From Oscillospiraceae bacterium (GTDB taxonomy: Bacteria > Bacillota > Clostridia > Oscillospirales > Oscillospiraceae), in the NCBI GenBank assembly GCA_017410425.1, contig JAFQQV010000006.1:1-58898 (forward strand): a stretch of 58,898 bases of DNA. The letters run 5' to 3'. Made by a program: the position numbers and the translations under genes. This document shows positions 53,184-58,898 of the stretch, in pieces (positions within the stretch are counted from its first letter, which is position 1; the number at the start of each line of letters is the position of its first letter). The notes beneath the pieces were generated by a model, which saw only the letters and a list, made by a program, of their open reading frames with translations, was not told the DNA's origin and searched no databases.

Positions 53184-54107
53184 TTACTTGAGGCTCAGTG
53201 CCTTTCTTGCCTGCTGGAGGCAATCCTCATAGGTCATGCCCATAACCTCACGCAGATAGGGCATCTTGCCGACTTCGCCGAACTTATCGGGAACGCCGAC
53301 CTTGGTGACGGGAACCTTCTCCTCAGCCAGTGCTTCCAGCACAGCAGAGTGCAGGCCGCCGAGAACATTGTGGTTTTCCAGAGTGACGACTGCGCCGGTC
53401 TTGCGGGCGGAAGCAACAATGGTTTCCTTGTCGATAGGCTTGACAGTGTGGACGGAGACGACCTCACAGCTGATGCCTTCGCCGGCAAGCTGCTCAGCAA
53501 CGTCCAGAGCGTCCTTGGTCATGATGCCGGAGGCAACGATGGTCAGGTCAGTGCCTTCACGCAGAACGTCGGCCTTGAAGAGATCAAACTCATAGTTCTC
53601 ATCAAAGATAACAGGCTGAACCTTGCGGAACAGACGGATATACAGGCAGCCTTCATAGTCGTTGACCTGCTGCATGGCCTTGCCAAGCTGCACTTCATCA
53701 ACAGGCTCAAAGATTACCATGCCGGGGATGGAGCGGAGAACACCGATGTCCTCCATGCTCATATGGGTACCGCCATTGAGCTCAGCAGAGATACCGGGGT
53801 CAGAGCCGATGATCTTGACATTCTGCTGGGAATAGGCGATGGAGATTGCGATCTGGTCGCAGATACGGCGGGTTGCAAAAGGAGTGAAGGAGCTGATATA
53901 GGGCTTGAAACCGTAGCTGGAAAGACCGGCTGCGATGGAAGCCATGTTCTGCTCAGCAATGCCGCACTCATAGCATCTGCCGGGGAACTTCTTGTACAGG
54001 GCGGGGGTACGGTGAGAATTGGCAAGGTCAGCGTCCAGAACGCAGATGCTGGGATCCTTCTCCATCATCTCTGCCATGCATTTGGCGAAAACATCTCTCA
54101 TTTCCAT
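53184..54107 (-). CDS. Transketolase, C-terminal subunit
   Basis: 307 residues. Pyrimidine-binding part with ECGIAEQNMASIAAGLSSYG (activating Glu), then the C-terminal domain. Pairs with the upstream N-terminal subunit to give a full thiamine-diphosphate transketolase, as in many Clostridia and archaea. Five bases after the partner gene. Transfers two-carbon units between sugar phosphates in the pentose pathway. Confidence 0.94.
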   Translation of the reverse strand: MEMRDVFAKCMAEMMEKDPSICVLDADLANSHRTPALYKKFPGRCYECGIAEQNMASIAAGLSSYGFKPYISSFTPFATRRICDQIAISIAYSQQNVKIIGSDPGISAELNGGTHMSMEDIGVLRSIPGMVIFEPVDEVQLGKAMQQVNDYEGCLYIRLFRKVQPVIFDENYEFDLFKADVLREGTDLTIVASGIMTKDALDVAEQLAGEGISCEVVSVHTVKPIDKETIVASARKTGAVVTLENHNVLGGLHSAVLEALAEEKVPVTKVGVPDKFGEVGKMPYLREVMGMTYEDCLQQARKALSLK

Positions 54108-54112
54108 AACTA

Positions 54113-54937
54113 TTACTCCCCTCTTATCTCGGCCAGAGCACGCTGAACGTCCTCGGCGCTAAGGTTTGTACTGTGGCTGCCCACACCAAGAGCCTCGATG
54201 AAGGAAATGCCCTTGCCCTTGACGGTGTTGAGAATAACCATGGTGGGCTTGCCGCTGCCGATATTGGCCTTTGCAGCCTTGACAGCATCGGAAATAGCGT
54301 CTACATCGTTGCCGTCTTCAAGCTCGATAACGTTCCAGCCGAAGGCACGCCACTTGTCGCCAAGGGGTGCGATGTCGCAGATCTCTTCGACAGTGCCGTC
54401 GATCTGCATCTTGTTATAGTCAGTAAAAGCAATCAGATTGTCCAGCTTCTTTGCAGGAGCAAACATTGCAGCCTCCCAGATCTGGCCTTCCTGAGACTCA
54501 CCGTCGCCGATGATGCAGTAGATAACTGCGTTGTCCTTGGCCATCTTGGAGCCGAGAGCAGCACCGCAGGCGCAGGAGAAGCCCTGGCCAAGGCTGCCGG
54601 CGGTCATGTCGATGCCGGGGGTCTTGTTCATATCGCAATGGCTGGGAAGCATGGTACCGTTCTTGTTGAGAGTAAGGAGCAGCTCTTTGTCAAAAAAGCC
54701 GCGCAGAGCGAGAGCGGAATAAAGTGCGGGGCCAGCATGACCCTTGGAGCAGATCAGACGATCTCTGCCGGGCATTTTGGGGTTCTGGGGATCTACATTC
54801 ATTTCCTGAAAATACAGCACTGCCAGAAGATCCGCAATGGAAAGGCAGCCACCAATGTGACCCACGCCGATGCTGCCTATGCATTCAACGATATTGCAGC
54901 GGATGTCGCGGGCTACTTGCTTCAGATCACAGCTCAA
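54113..54937 (-). CDS. Transketolase, N-terminal subunit
   Basis: 274 residues. CIGSIGVGHIGGCLSIADLLAVLYF, CSKGHAGPALYSALALRGF, and the thiamine-diphosphate motif GDGESQEGQIWEA ... NLIAFTDYNKMQID are clear. Start is TTG 54937, with AGGAGG 8 bases upstream. Carries a consensus -35 promoter; first gene of the two-gene unit. Confidence 0.94.
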   Translation of the reverse strand: MSCDLKQVARDIRCNIVECIGSIGVGHIGGCLSIADLLAVLYFQEMNVDPQNPKMPGRDRLICSKGHAGPALYSALALRGFFDKELLLTLNKNGTMLPSHCDMNKTPGIDMTAGSLGQGFSCACGAALGSKMAKDNAVIYCIIGDGESQEGQIWEAAMFAPAKKLDNLIAFTDYNKMQIDGTVEEICDIAPLGDKWRAFGWNVIELEDGNDVDAISDAVKAAKANIGSGKPTMVILNTVKGKGISFIEALGVGSHSTNLSAEDVQRALAEIRGE

Positions 54938-54991
54938 TTTTATATCCTCCTGTAATAAATTCCATTACAAATAAAATTAAATTACATATAA

Positions 54992-55020
54992 ATATTAAGG
55001 GTTTGCACTGAGTTTGTCAA
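54992..55020 (-). promoter_or_regulatory. Promoter of the transketolase genes
   Basis: Minus strand TTGACA (55020-55015), 17 bases, TAATAT (54997-54992). It stands back to back with the DUF624 promoter. Confidence 0.82.
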
Positions 55021-55032
55021 TATACGTTTCCA

Positions 55033-55061
55033 TTGACTTTACTTGTCGTTTCGCGTAAACT
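55033..55061 (+). promoter_or_regulatory. Promoter of the DUF624 gene
   Basis: TTGACT (55033-55038), 17 bases, TAAACT (55056-55061), 35 bases before ATG 55096. Confidence 0.65.
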
Positions 55062-55095
55062 CTTGTCTATAAATACTATACGGCGGGTAAAAACC

Positions 55096-55734
55096 ATGGA
55101 AAAAAATTCCTTTTTGTCCGTTCTGGGCAATAGTCTTGTCAATGCACTTGATATAATTTATATAGGCATATTGTGGCTGCTCTGCTGCCTGCCAATTATC
55201 ACTATCGGCGCATCCAGCACTGCCATGTACTACTGCATGGTCAAGTGTGTGCGCCACGGCCGCGGTCATGCAGGCCGGGAGTTTTTTGCTGCCTTCCGCC
55301 GCAACTTCGGCTGCAGCACCAAGGCATGGTTTGTGTTTTTGCTGCTTATCCTGCTGTGGCTGGGAAACAACCTTGTCCGAAGCCAGACCGACCCCGAGGC
55401 TCTGAAAGTGATGACAATGATTTCAAAGTATCTCATTGTTCCGGTCTGCATTCCCCTGCCCTGGCTTTTTGCCTACATCTCAAGGTTTGACAATTCTGTC
55501 GTCGATACGCTCAAGTTTTCTGTGTTTCTCAGCGTAAAAAACTTCCCCCGCACATTGATAATGCTTCTTACGGCGGCGGCTTTTGTTCTTATCGGCCGGA
55601 TGCTGCCTGTGCTTATCCCTCTGCTGCCGGGCTTCTGCTGTCTGATAATGTCCTACCAGACGGAGCCTGTTTTCAAAAGCATCACCGCTCAGATGGAAAA
55701 CGACGGCAACGAGGACCAATGGTATAACGAATAA
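55096..55734 (+). CDS. DUF624/YesL-family membrane protein
   Basis: 212 residues from ATG 55096 (MEKNSFLSVLGN), preceded by GGCGGG. Family pattern: NSLVNALDIIYIGILWLLCCLPIITIGASSTAMYY at the N-terminus and an FFAAFRRNF loop; about five helices. DUF624 proteins often sit in sugar-transport operons but have no defined activity. Monocistronic here. Confidence 0.88.
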   Translation: MEKNSFLSVLGNSLVNALDIIYIGILWLLCCLPIITIGASSTAMYYCMVKCVRHGRGHAGREFFAAFRRNFGCSTKAWFVFLLLILLWLGNNLVRSQTDPEALKVMTMISKYLIVPVCIPLPWLFAYISRFDNSVVDTLKFSVFLSVKNFPRTLIMLLTAAAFVLIGRMLPVLIPLLPGFCCLIMSYQTEPVFKSITAQMENDGNEDQWYNE

Positions 55735-55768
55735 AAAACAGGCCATCTCTGACGATGGCCTGTTTTTT
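55733..55768. terminator. Bidirectional terminator, DUF624/EamA
   Basis: AAAAAACAGGCCATC/GATGGCCTGTTTTTT, 15-bp perfect stem with TCTGAC loop. Its right end overlaps the last codons of the EamA gene. Confidence 0.93.
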
Positions 55769-56603
55769 ATATATTCAGCAGTACAAGGGAGACAAGAATC
55801 ACCAGAACAGCCAGCCACTGGAGGCCACGCAGCTTCTCCTTGAAAAACAGAACACCGGTGAGGGTGACCACAAAGAGAGTGCCAACGCTGAAGCTGGGGT
55901 AAACGATGACTGCATCCAGCTTCTCCAGCGCAAGGAGGATAAACTTGGAGGAATAGAAATTAGGCAGGCCCACAAGAGCGCCGCAGATAATCTCCTTCTT
56001 GCCTATGCGCTGCTGCTTGCGGAGCATCAGATCGCGGCATAGTACAAAGGCAAAGAAAAATGTGAAGAACAGAAACCGGTTTGCCATGGCGGCAGGACCC
56101 AGCTCCTCAAAAACCTTGCTCATGCAATCGGCAGAGCCGCCGGCCAGAAGCAGCAGCACAAGGCCGATGGCAGAGGATGCGCCGCCCTTATCGCCGCTGT
56201 TCCAGTTTATCATCACAATGGCAACAATGGCCAGGGCAAAGCCCAGCCACTGCATGGCGCCGGGCATCTCACCAAAAAGGAAGATGGATACCACCATTGG
56301 CACAAGCAGGCCCAGCTTCATGAACACCGAGGAAAGCACCACACCGTTTTGCTCAATATTGCGCTGCATCAGCACGAAGGCCACAAGGTAGACAAAGCCG
56401 GTAAAGGCGCCAAGGCCAAGAGTAATGGTCAGGCCCGTATCTATGGGCAGGATTCTGAAGCCGGCATGGATTGCGGCCAGCAGCGAGCAGACCACATAGT
56501 TCATGGTAAGCAGGCCATAGTTATTATCCACCCGGTCAGTGCCGACGCGCATGGCGATGGACACGGATGAGCTGCAAAGTATGGCCAGCAGCAGAAATTG
56601 CAT
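55767..56603 (-). CDS. EamA/DMT-family transporter
   Basis: 278 residues, ten helices in two repeats. EamA-type features include the second-repeat end VIVYPSFSVGTLFVVTLTGVLFFKEKL and the first-repeat VLSSVFMKLGLLVPMVVSIFLFGEMP. Probably exports a metabolite or amino acid; substrate unknown. GCGGAGG precedes the ATG; TATAAT lies about 30 bases upstream. Confidence 0.88.
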   Translation of the reverse strand: MQFLLLAILCSSSVSIAMRVGTDRVDNNYGLLTMNYVVCSLLAAIHAGFRILPIDTGLTITLGLGAFTGFVYLVAFVLMQRNIEQNGVVLSSVFMKLGLLVPMVVSIFLFGEMPGAMQWLGFALAIVAIVMINWNSGDKGGASSAIGLVLLLLAGGSADCMSKVFEELGPAAMANRFLFFTFFFAFVLCRDLMLRKQQRIGKKEIICGALVGLPNFYSSKFILLALEKLDAVIVYPSFSVGTLFVVTLTGVLFFKEKLRGLQWLAVLVILVSLVLLNI

Positions 56604-56663
56604 GGTAATTACCTCCGCGGAAAATAATATAGCGAATTATAGCATATACAAAGGCAAAAGAAA

Positions 56664-56693
56664 AGCCAGTGCGGGCACCAAACCGCACTGGCT
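56664..56693 (-). terminator. Terminator of the rubredoxin-like gene
   Basis: AGCCAGTGCGG/CCGCACTGGCT perfect 11-bp stem; minus-strand TTTTCTTTT follows. Confidence 0.85.
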
Positions 56694-56735
56694 CTTCTTC
56701 TCAAAAACAATAAGGAAACTAATAAGCCGGAACAA

Positions 56736-56936
56736 TCAAAGCAGAATGTAGGAATTTGCGCCGGGTCTCTTGCACACGGGGCAAAGAGTCTGCGCGCCGG
56801 TACCTACATGCACATTGCCGCAGACCTGGCACTTCATTTTTCTCTCTTCGCGGGCATTGTGACGGCTATGGCCGAGAATTGCACTGCGCAGCTCGCCACT
56901 GCCGGACTCATTGACAAAAAGACTTCTGATATTCAT
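56736..56936 (-). CDS. Small rubredoxin-like zinc/iron-binding protein
   Basis: 66 residues. The C-terminal half reads MKCQVCGNVHVGTGAQTLCPVCKRPG, i.e. CxxC...CxxC spaced as in the rubredoxin domain of rubrerythrins, but without a full aromatic core. The N-terminal 33 residues (RSLFVNESGSGELRSAILG) are unknown. AAAGGGG precedes ATG 56936, so the longer form is favoured over an internal ATG at 56837. Likely redox carrier or metal site; its upstream region holds two copies of the palindrome also found at the marR promoter, so it is probably under MarR control. Confidence 0.65.
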   Translation of the reverse strand: MNIRSLFVNESGSGELRSAILGHSRHNAREERKMKCQVCGNVHVGTGAQTLCPVCKRPGANSYILL

Positions 56937-57000
56937 GTTTTTTCCCCTTTCATGTGTCTGATTTATATAATATGCACCGAAGTGCCTTCCGGCTTTTTGC

Positions 57001-57012
57001 GTGTATATACAC
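57001..57012. promoter_or_regulatory. Putative MarR operator 1 (rubredoxin-like promoter)
   Basis: Perfect 12-bp palindrome GTGTATATACAC followed by TA, 65 bases upstream of the rubredoxin-like start. Confidence 0.7.
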
Positions 57013-57054
57013 TATATAGCTTTTTATAAAAGCGCCGAGAGCGCTTGATATTTC

Positions 57055-57066
57055 GTGTATATACAC
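57055..57066. promoter_or_regulatory. Putative MarR operator 2
   Basis: Second exact GTGTATATACAC, in the context TTTCGTGTATATACACTA shared with operator 3, 54 bases from operator 1 and just past the marR stop. Confidence 0.7.
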
Positions 57067-57092
57067 TATTCTTTCTTTTTTTGAGGCGCTGT

Positions 57093-57494
57093 TTACAGCA
57101 CCTCAAGCATGTTCATTATTGATGTGAGATTTCCTTTGCCCAGTTTGTTTTCGATTTCGTGATGGGCTTTTTTGTATTCCGGTTTTGCCTGCTCCAGCAG
57201 GTCAATTCCCTTCTCTGAAAGATGCAGGCGTCGGTCTCTTTTCCCACTCTCAGCAAGATCCTCAATCAGGCCTCTTTCCAGCAGGGGCTTGATAAGGCGC
57301 ACCACGGAGGTTCTGTCCAAAGAGACATAATCCGCAAGATAGGTTGTGCTGGCCTCACCGATCTGCCCGAGACAGGTGAGCAAAGAGTACTGCCTCACTG
57401 TAAGTCCGAAGGGTTTAAGATAGGAGTCATACATATCAGATACTGCAGCAGCCGCATTTCGCAGGTTGATACAGTAACAGGGGGTCAATGTCAT
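57093..57494 (-). CDS. MarR-family transcriptional regulator
   Basis: 133 residues. Winged helix with LTVRQYSLLTCLGQIGEASTTYLADYVSLDRTSVVRLIKPLLERGLIE and the wing SGKRDRRLHLSEKG, the MarR hallmarks. Dimeric repressors of this type bind short palindromes and release them on ligand binding or oxidation; Cys6 and Cys8 near the start and Cys41 could be redox-active, which is inference. Its promoter carries an operator, so it likely represses itself. No ribosome site is strong (GAGGGAATGC). Confidence 0.9.
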   Translation of the reverse strand: MTLTPCYCINLRNAAAAVSDMYDSYLKPFGLTVRQYSLLTCLGQIGEASTTYLADYVSLDRTSVVRLIKPLLERGLIEDLAESGKRDRRLHLSEKGIDLLEQAKPEYKKAHHEIENKLGKGNLTSIMNMLEVL

Positions 57495-57513
57495 ATAAGC
57501 ATTCCCTCATTTC

Positions 57514-57525
57514 GTGTATATACAC
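57514..57525. promoter_or_regulatory. Putative MarR operator 3 at the marR promoter
   Basis: Third exact GTGTATATACAC; it overlaps the predicted marR -10 box, a layout for autorepression. Confidence 0.75.
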
Positions 57526-57550
57526 TAACACTATTTTCATCAAAAGTCAA
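57522..57550 (-). promoter_or_regulatory. Promoter of marR
   Basis: Minus strand TTGACT (57550-57545), 17 bases, TAGTGT (57527-57522). The palindrome 57514-57525 begins inside the -10. Confidence 0.65.
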
Positions 57551-57604
57551 GGCTAAAAATAAAAATCCAGAGCTCAGGGCAGTATATTCAGCAGATAGTC
57601 AAAA

Positions 57605-57716
57605 CCACCCGCATAGCGGGTGGCTTGCACTGGCCCTATAAGGGCTTAAAACTGGCCAAGCCTTAAGGCTTACGAATAATTTTTTTGCATACACAGCCCA
57701 CTACCAACATAGTTGG
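57605..57716. repeat. Multi-hairpin extragenic repeat
   Basis: Four small hairpins in a row, most closing an ATA loop: CCACCCGC-ATA-GCGGGTGG (57605-57623), GCCCT-ATA-AGGGC (57633-57645), AAGCC-TTAA-GGCTT (57658-57671) and CCAAC-ATA-GTTGG (57704-57716), with an AT-rich GAATAATTTTTTTGCATAC link. No coding potential. Part of a 538-base gene-free stretch. Confidence 0.7.
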
Positions 57717-57734
57717 CAACGGTGTCTTTTATTG

Positions 57735-57754
57735 GCCCCCTCTGACGAGGGGGC
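57735..57754. repeat. GC-rich hairpin in the marR-xylB gap
   Basis: GGCCCCC ... GGGGGC (stem GCCCCC/GGGGGC) with a TCTGACGA loop, start of a larger block of CT/AG-rich inverted repeats up to 57875. Confidence 0.55.
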
Positions 57755-57807
57755 TGTCGAGCGCTTGCGTGAGACTGGGGGAGAGAAATTCCTTTAATAC
57801 TTTCTCT

Positions 57808-57875
57808 CCCTCCGTCATTTGCTTTGCAAATGACACCTCCCGCCTGTGCCCCAGAGGGTACATCAGAGGGAGGCT
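57808..57875. repeat. Extragenic repeat, second CCCTCCGTCA...GGGAGGCT copy
   Basis: Begins CCCTCCGTCA, has the hairpin GTCATTTGC/GCAAATGAC, then CACCTCCC and ends GAGGGAGGCT. Same plan as 32788-32835. Confidence 0.65.
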
Positions 57876-57916
57876 TTCCGCTACGGCGGAACTACTCATA
57901 GGTGTAGCCTTTTTGG

Positions 57917-57939
57917 AACCACGGGCATAGCCCGTGGTT
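57917..57939. repeat. Hairpin AACCACGGGC-ATA-GCCCGTGGTT
   Basis: Perfect 10-bp stem with an ATA loop, the same style as the hairpin at 57605-57623, on the other side of the repeat block. Confidence 0.75.
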
Positions 57940-57954
57940 TTCTGTCTACAAGGA

Positions 57955-57983
57955 AAGCGCTGCAGGTAAAACCTGCAGCGCTT
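57955..57983 (-). terminator. Terminator of the xylulokinase gene
   Basis: AAGCGCTGCAGGT/ACCTGCAGCGCTT perfect stem with AAA loop; minus-strand T-run is short (TTTCC). Confidence 0.75.
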
Positions 57984-58032
57984 GTGGTTAGTATGGTATG
58001 TTTTATATCATGCGGCCTTGCGGCTGTTGATA

Positions 58033-58898
58033 TTACTCCTTGTAAACCTTGTCGAAGAAGGGTTCCATTGCCTTGTAGCACTCGAGGTACTTGCCGTAGG
58101 CATCGTCGTATGCAGCCTTCTTGGAGGGATCGGGAGTGTAGGTAGCACCCAGCTCAACCATGACTTCAGCAGCCTCATCCAGGGATGCGAAGTTGCCTTC
58201 AGCAACGCTTGCCAGCATTGCAGCACCGATTGCAGCGCCTTCTGCGCTCTTGGTGGCGGTGATGGACTTGCCGAGCAGGTCAGCCTTCATCTGGCACCAG
58301 AAGGGGCCCTTGGTTGCGCCGCCGACCATACGGACGGAGGAGCAGTCCATACCCAGCTCTTCGAAGCGGTCAATGTTGTCACGCAGACCGAAGGAGATGC
58401 CTTCGAATACGGCGCGGGTCAGATCCTCGAAGGTGTGGGAGGGAGTCAGACCGGTGAAGGTACCACGGGCATTGCCGTTCCAGGTGGGAGTCATTGCGCC
58501 CTGCATGCAGGGGAGGAAGATGACGCCGTTGGAGCCGATGGGGCTCTTGGAGGCCAGAAGAGTCATGACGTTGTAGTCATCGATCTTCAGCAGGGTATCA
58601 CGATACCAGCGGGTTGCACCGCCGGAGAGGAAGCCGGGGTTCTCAATCAGCCACCAGCGGGAGTCAGCGTGGTGGTGAGTCTCGACCAGACCGGAAATGG
58701 TGTCAAGCAGGGGCTTGTCAGCAACAGCTGCAACGGGCTCAGCAGTACCGGTGATGTTGCAGACCATGCCGGGCTTAACAAGACCTGCACCAACACATGC
58801 GGAGTGCTCGTCACCGGTGGAAACCATGACCTTGGTAGCGGTGGTCAGGCCCAGCTCAGCAGCGGCGTACTCGGTGAGGGTGCCGGCGATCTCGTGAG
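58033..58898 (-). CDS. xylB: Xylulokinase-like FGGY carbohydrate kinase, C-terminal part (5' end outside the window)
   Basis: The frame is open to the window edge; about 288 residues are seen. FGGY C-terminal domain: STGDEHSACVGAGLVKPG with the catalytic Asp-Glu region, FLPCMQGAMTPTWNGNARGTFTGLTPSH, and ATP-binding VGGATKGPFWCQMKADLLG then AEGAAIGAAMLA. FGGY kinases phosphorylate pentuloses; the motif set fits xylulokinase best. Product xylulose-5-phosphate is a transketolase substrate. The N-terminal half with the sugar site is missing, so substrate stays provisional. Confidence 0.85.
   Translation of the reverse strand, partial: HEIAGTLTEYAAAELGLTTATKVMVSTGDEHSACVGAGLVKPGMVCNITGTAEPVAAVADKPLLDTISGLVETHHHADSRWWLIENPGFLSGGATRWYRDTLLKIDDYNVMTLLASKSPIGSNGVIFLPCMQGAMTPTWNGNARGTFTGLTPSHTFEDLTRAVFEGISFGLRDNIDRFEELGMDCSSVRMVGGATKGPFWCQMKADLLGKSITATKSAEGAAIGAAMLASVAEGNFASLDEAAEVMVELGATYTPDPSKKAAYDDAYGKYLECYKAMEPFFDKVYKE

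Noticed and set aside
53184-54937. Transketolase broken by a frameshift
   Set aside because: Two subunit genes with separate starts and ribosome sites are the normal split form in Clostridia.
57600-57985. CRISPR array
   Set aside because: The repeated hairpins differ in sequence and spacing; no equal direct repeats or spacers.

Overview
The window looks like chromosomal DNA of a Gram-positive member of the Clostridia, most like gut Oscillospirales (Ruminococcaceae/Oscillospiraceae). This is an inference from gene content: rpsU, long-form raiA, class B sortase with a PPTG-type surface protein, split transketolase, the rnc-smc-ftsY cluster, DUF624 and GtrII-type proteins, moderately high GC, and extragenic hairpin repeats typical of such genomes. 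No rRNA, tRNA or CRISPR array was seen. Both ends cut genes: an EF-G paralogue on the left and a xylulokinase on the right.

Layout. 1-8.0 kb (+ strand): EF-G-like 3' end, SGNH-like protein, Na+/alanine symporter, the methionine importer metN-metI-metQ, and a sortase. The met operon has a consensus promoter, a 28-codon leader ORF with 11 Met codons and a perfect intrinsic terminator before metN, which together look like a translation-coupled attenuator. Its binding lipoprotein carries two nearly identical MetQ domains in one chain. 8.0-11.8 kb (- strand): an AT-richer island with a DNA/RNA non-specific endonuclease-type toxin module and two SUFU-domain proteins, probably immunity proteins. 11.9-29.9 kb (- strand): a dense housekeeping cluster, in transcription order TrmH methyltransferase, dprA, topA, trmFO, plsX, rnc, radical SAM gene, smc, ftsY, rdgB, yhbY, nadD-yqeK fusion, rsfS, leuS, then rpsU from its own promoter. 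A 271-bp inverted-repeat element lies between smc and ftsY and supplies the smc stop codon.

30-45 kb: an ion/organic-anion permease diverging from threonine ammonia-lyase, glyA, a membrane-anchored EEP-family protein, a ProX-type editing deacylase, a PLP enzyme, an M19 dipeptidase, a lipoprotein, two polytopic glycosyltransferase-like proteins, an acyltransferase fused to a zinc ribbon, a methyltransferase and rsmI. 45-58.9 kb: raiA, a TPR/LRR membrane-anchored protein, a membrane protein, nagA, an XRE-type regulator, a SprT-like protein, thiamine pyrophosphokinase, a sortase-anchored surface protein, split transketolase, DUF624, an EamA transporter, a rubredoxin-like protein, a MarR regulator with three identical GTGTATATACAC palindromes around it, a cluster of hairpin repeats, and xylulokinase.

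Functional links. The met genes form one transport operon under the proposed Met sensor. The sortase and the PPTG surface protein may be enzyme and substrate. Xylulokinase and transketolase belong to pentose metabolism. MarR probably controls itself and the rubredoxin-like gene. Gene calls rest on motif recognition by eye; no alignment, folding or database search was run.
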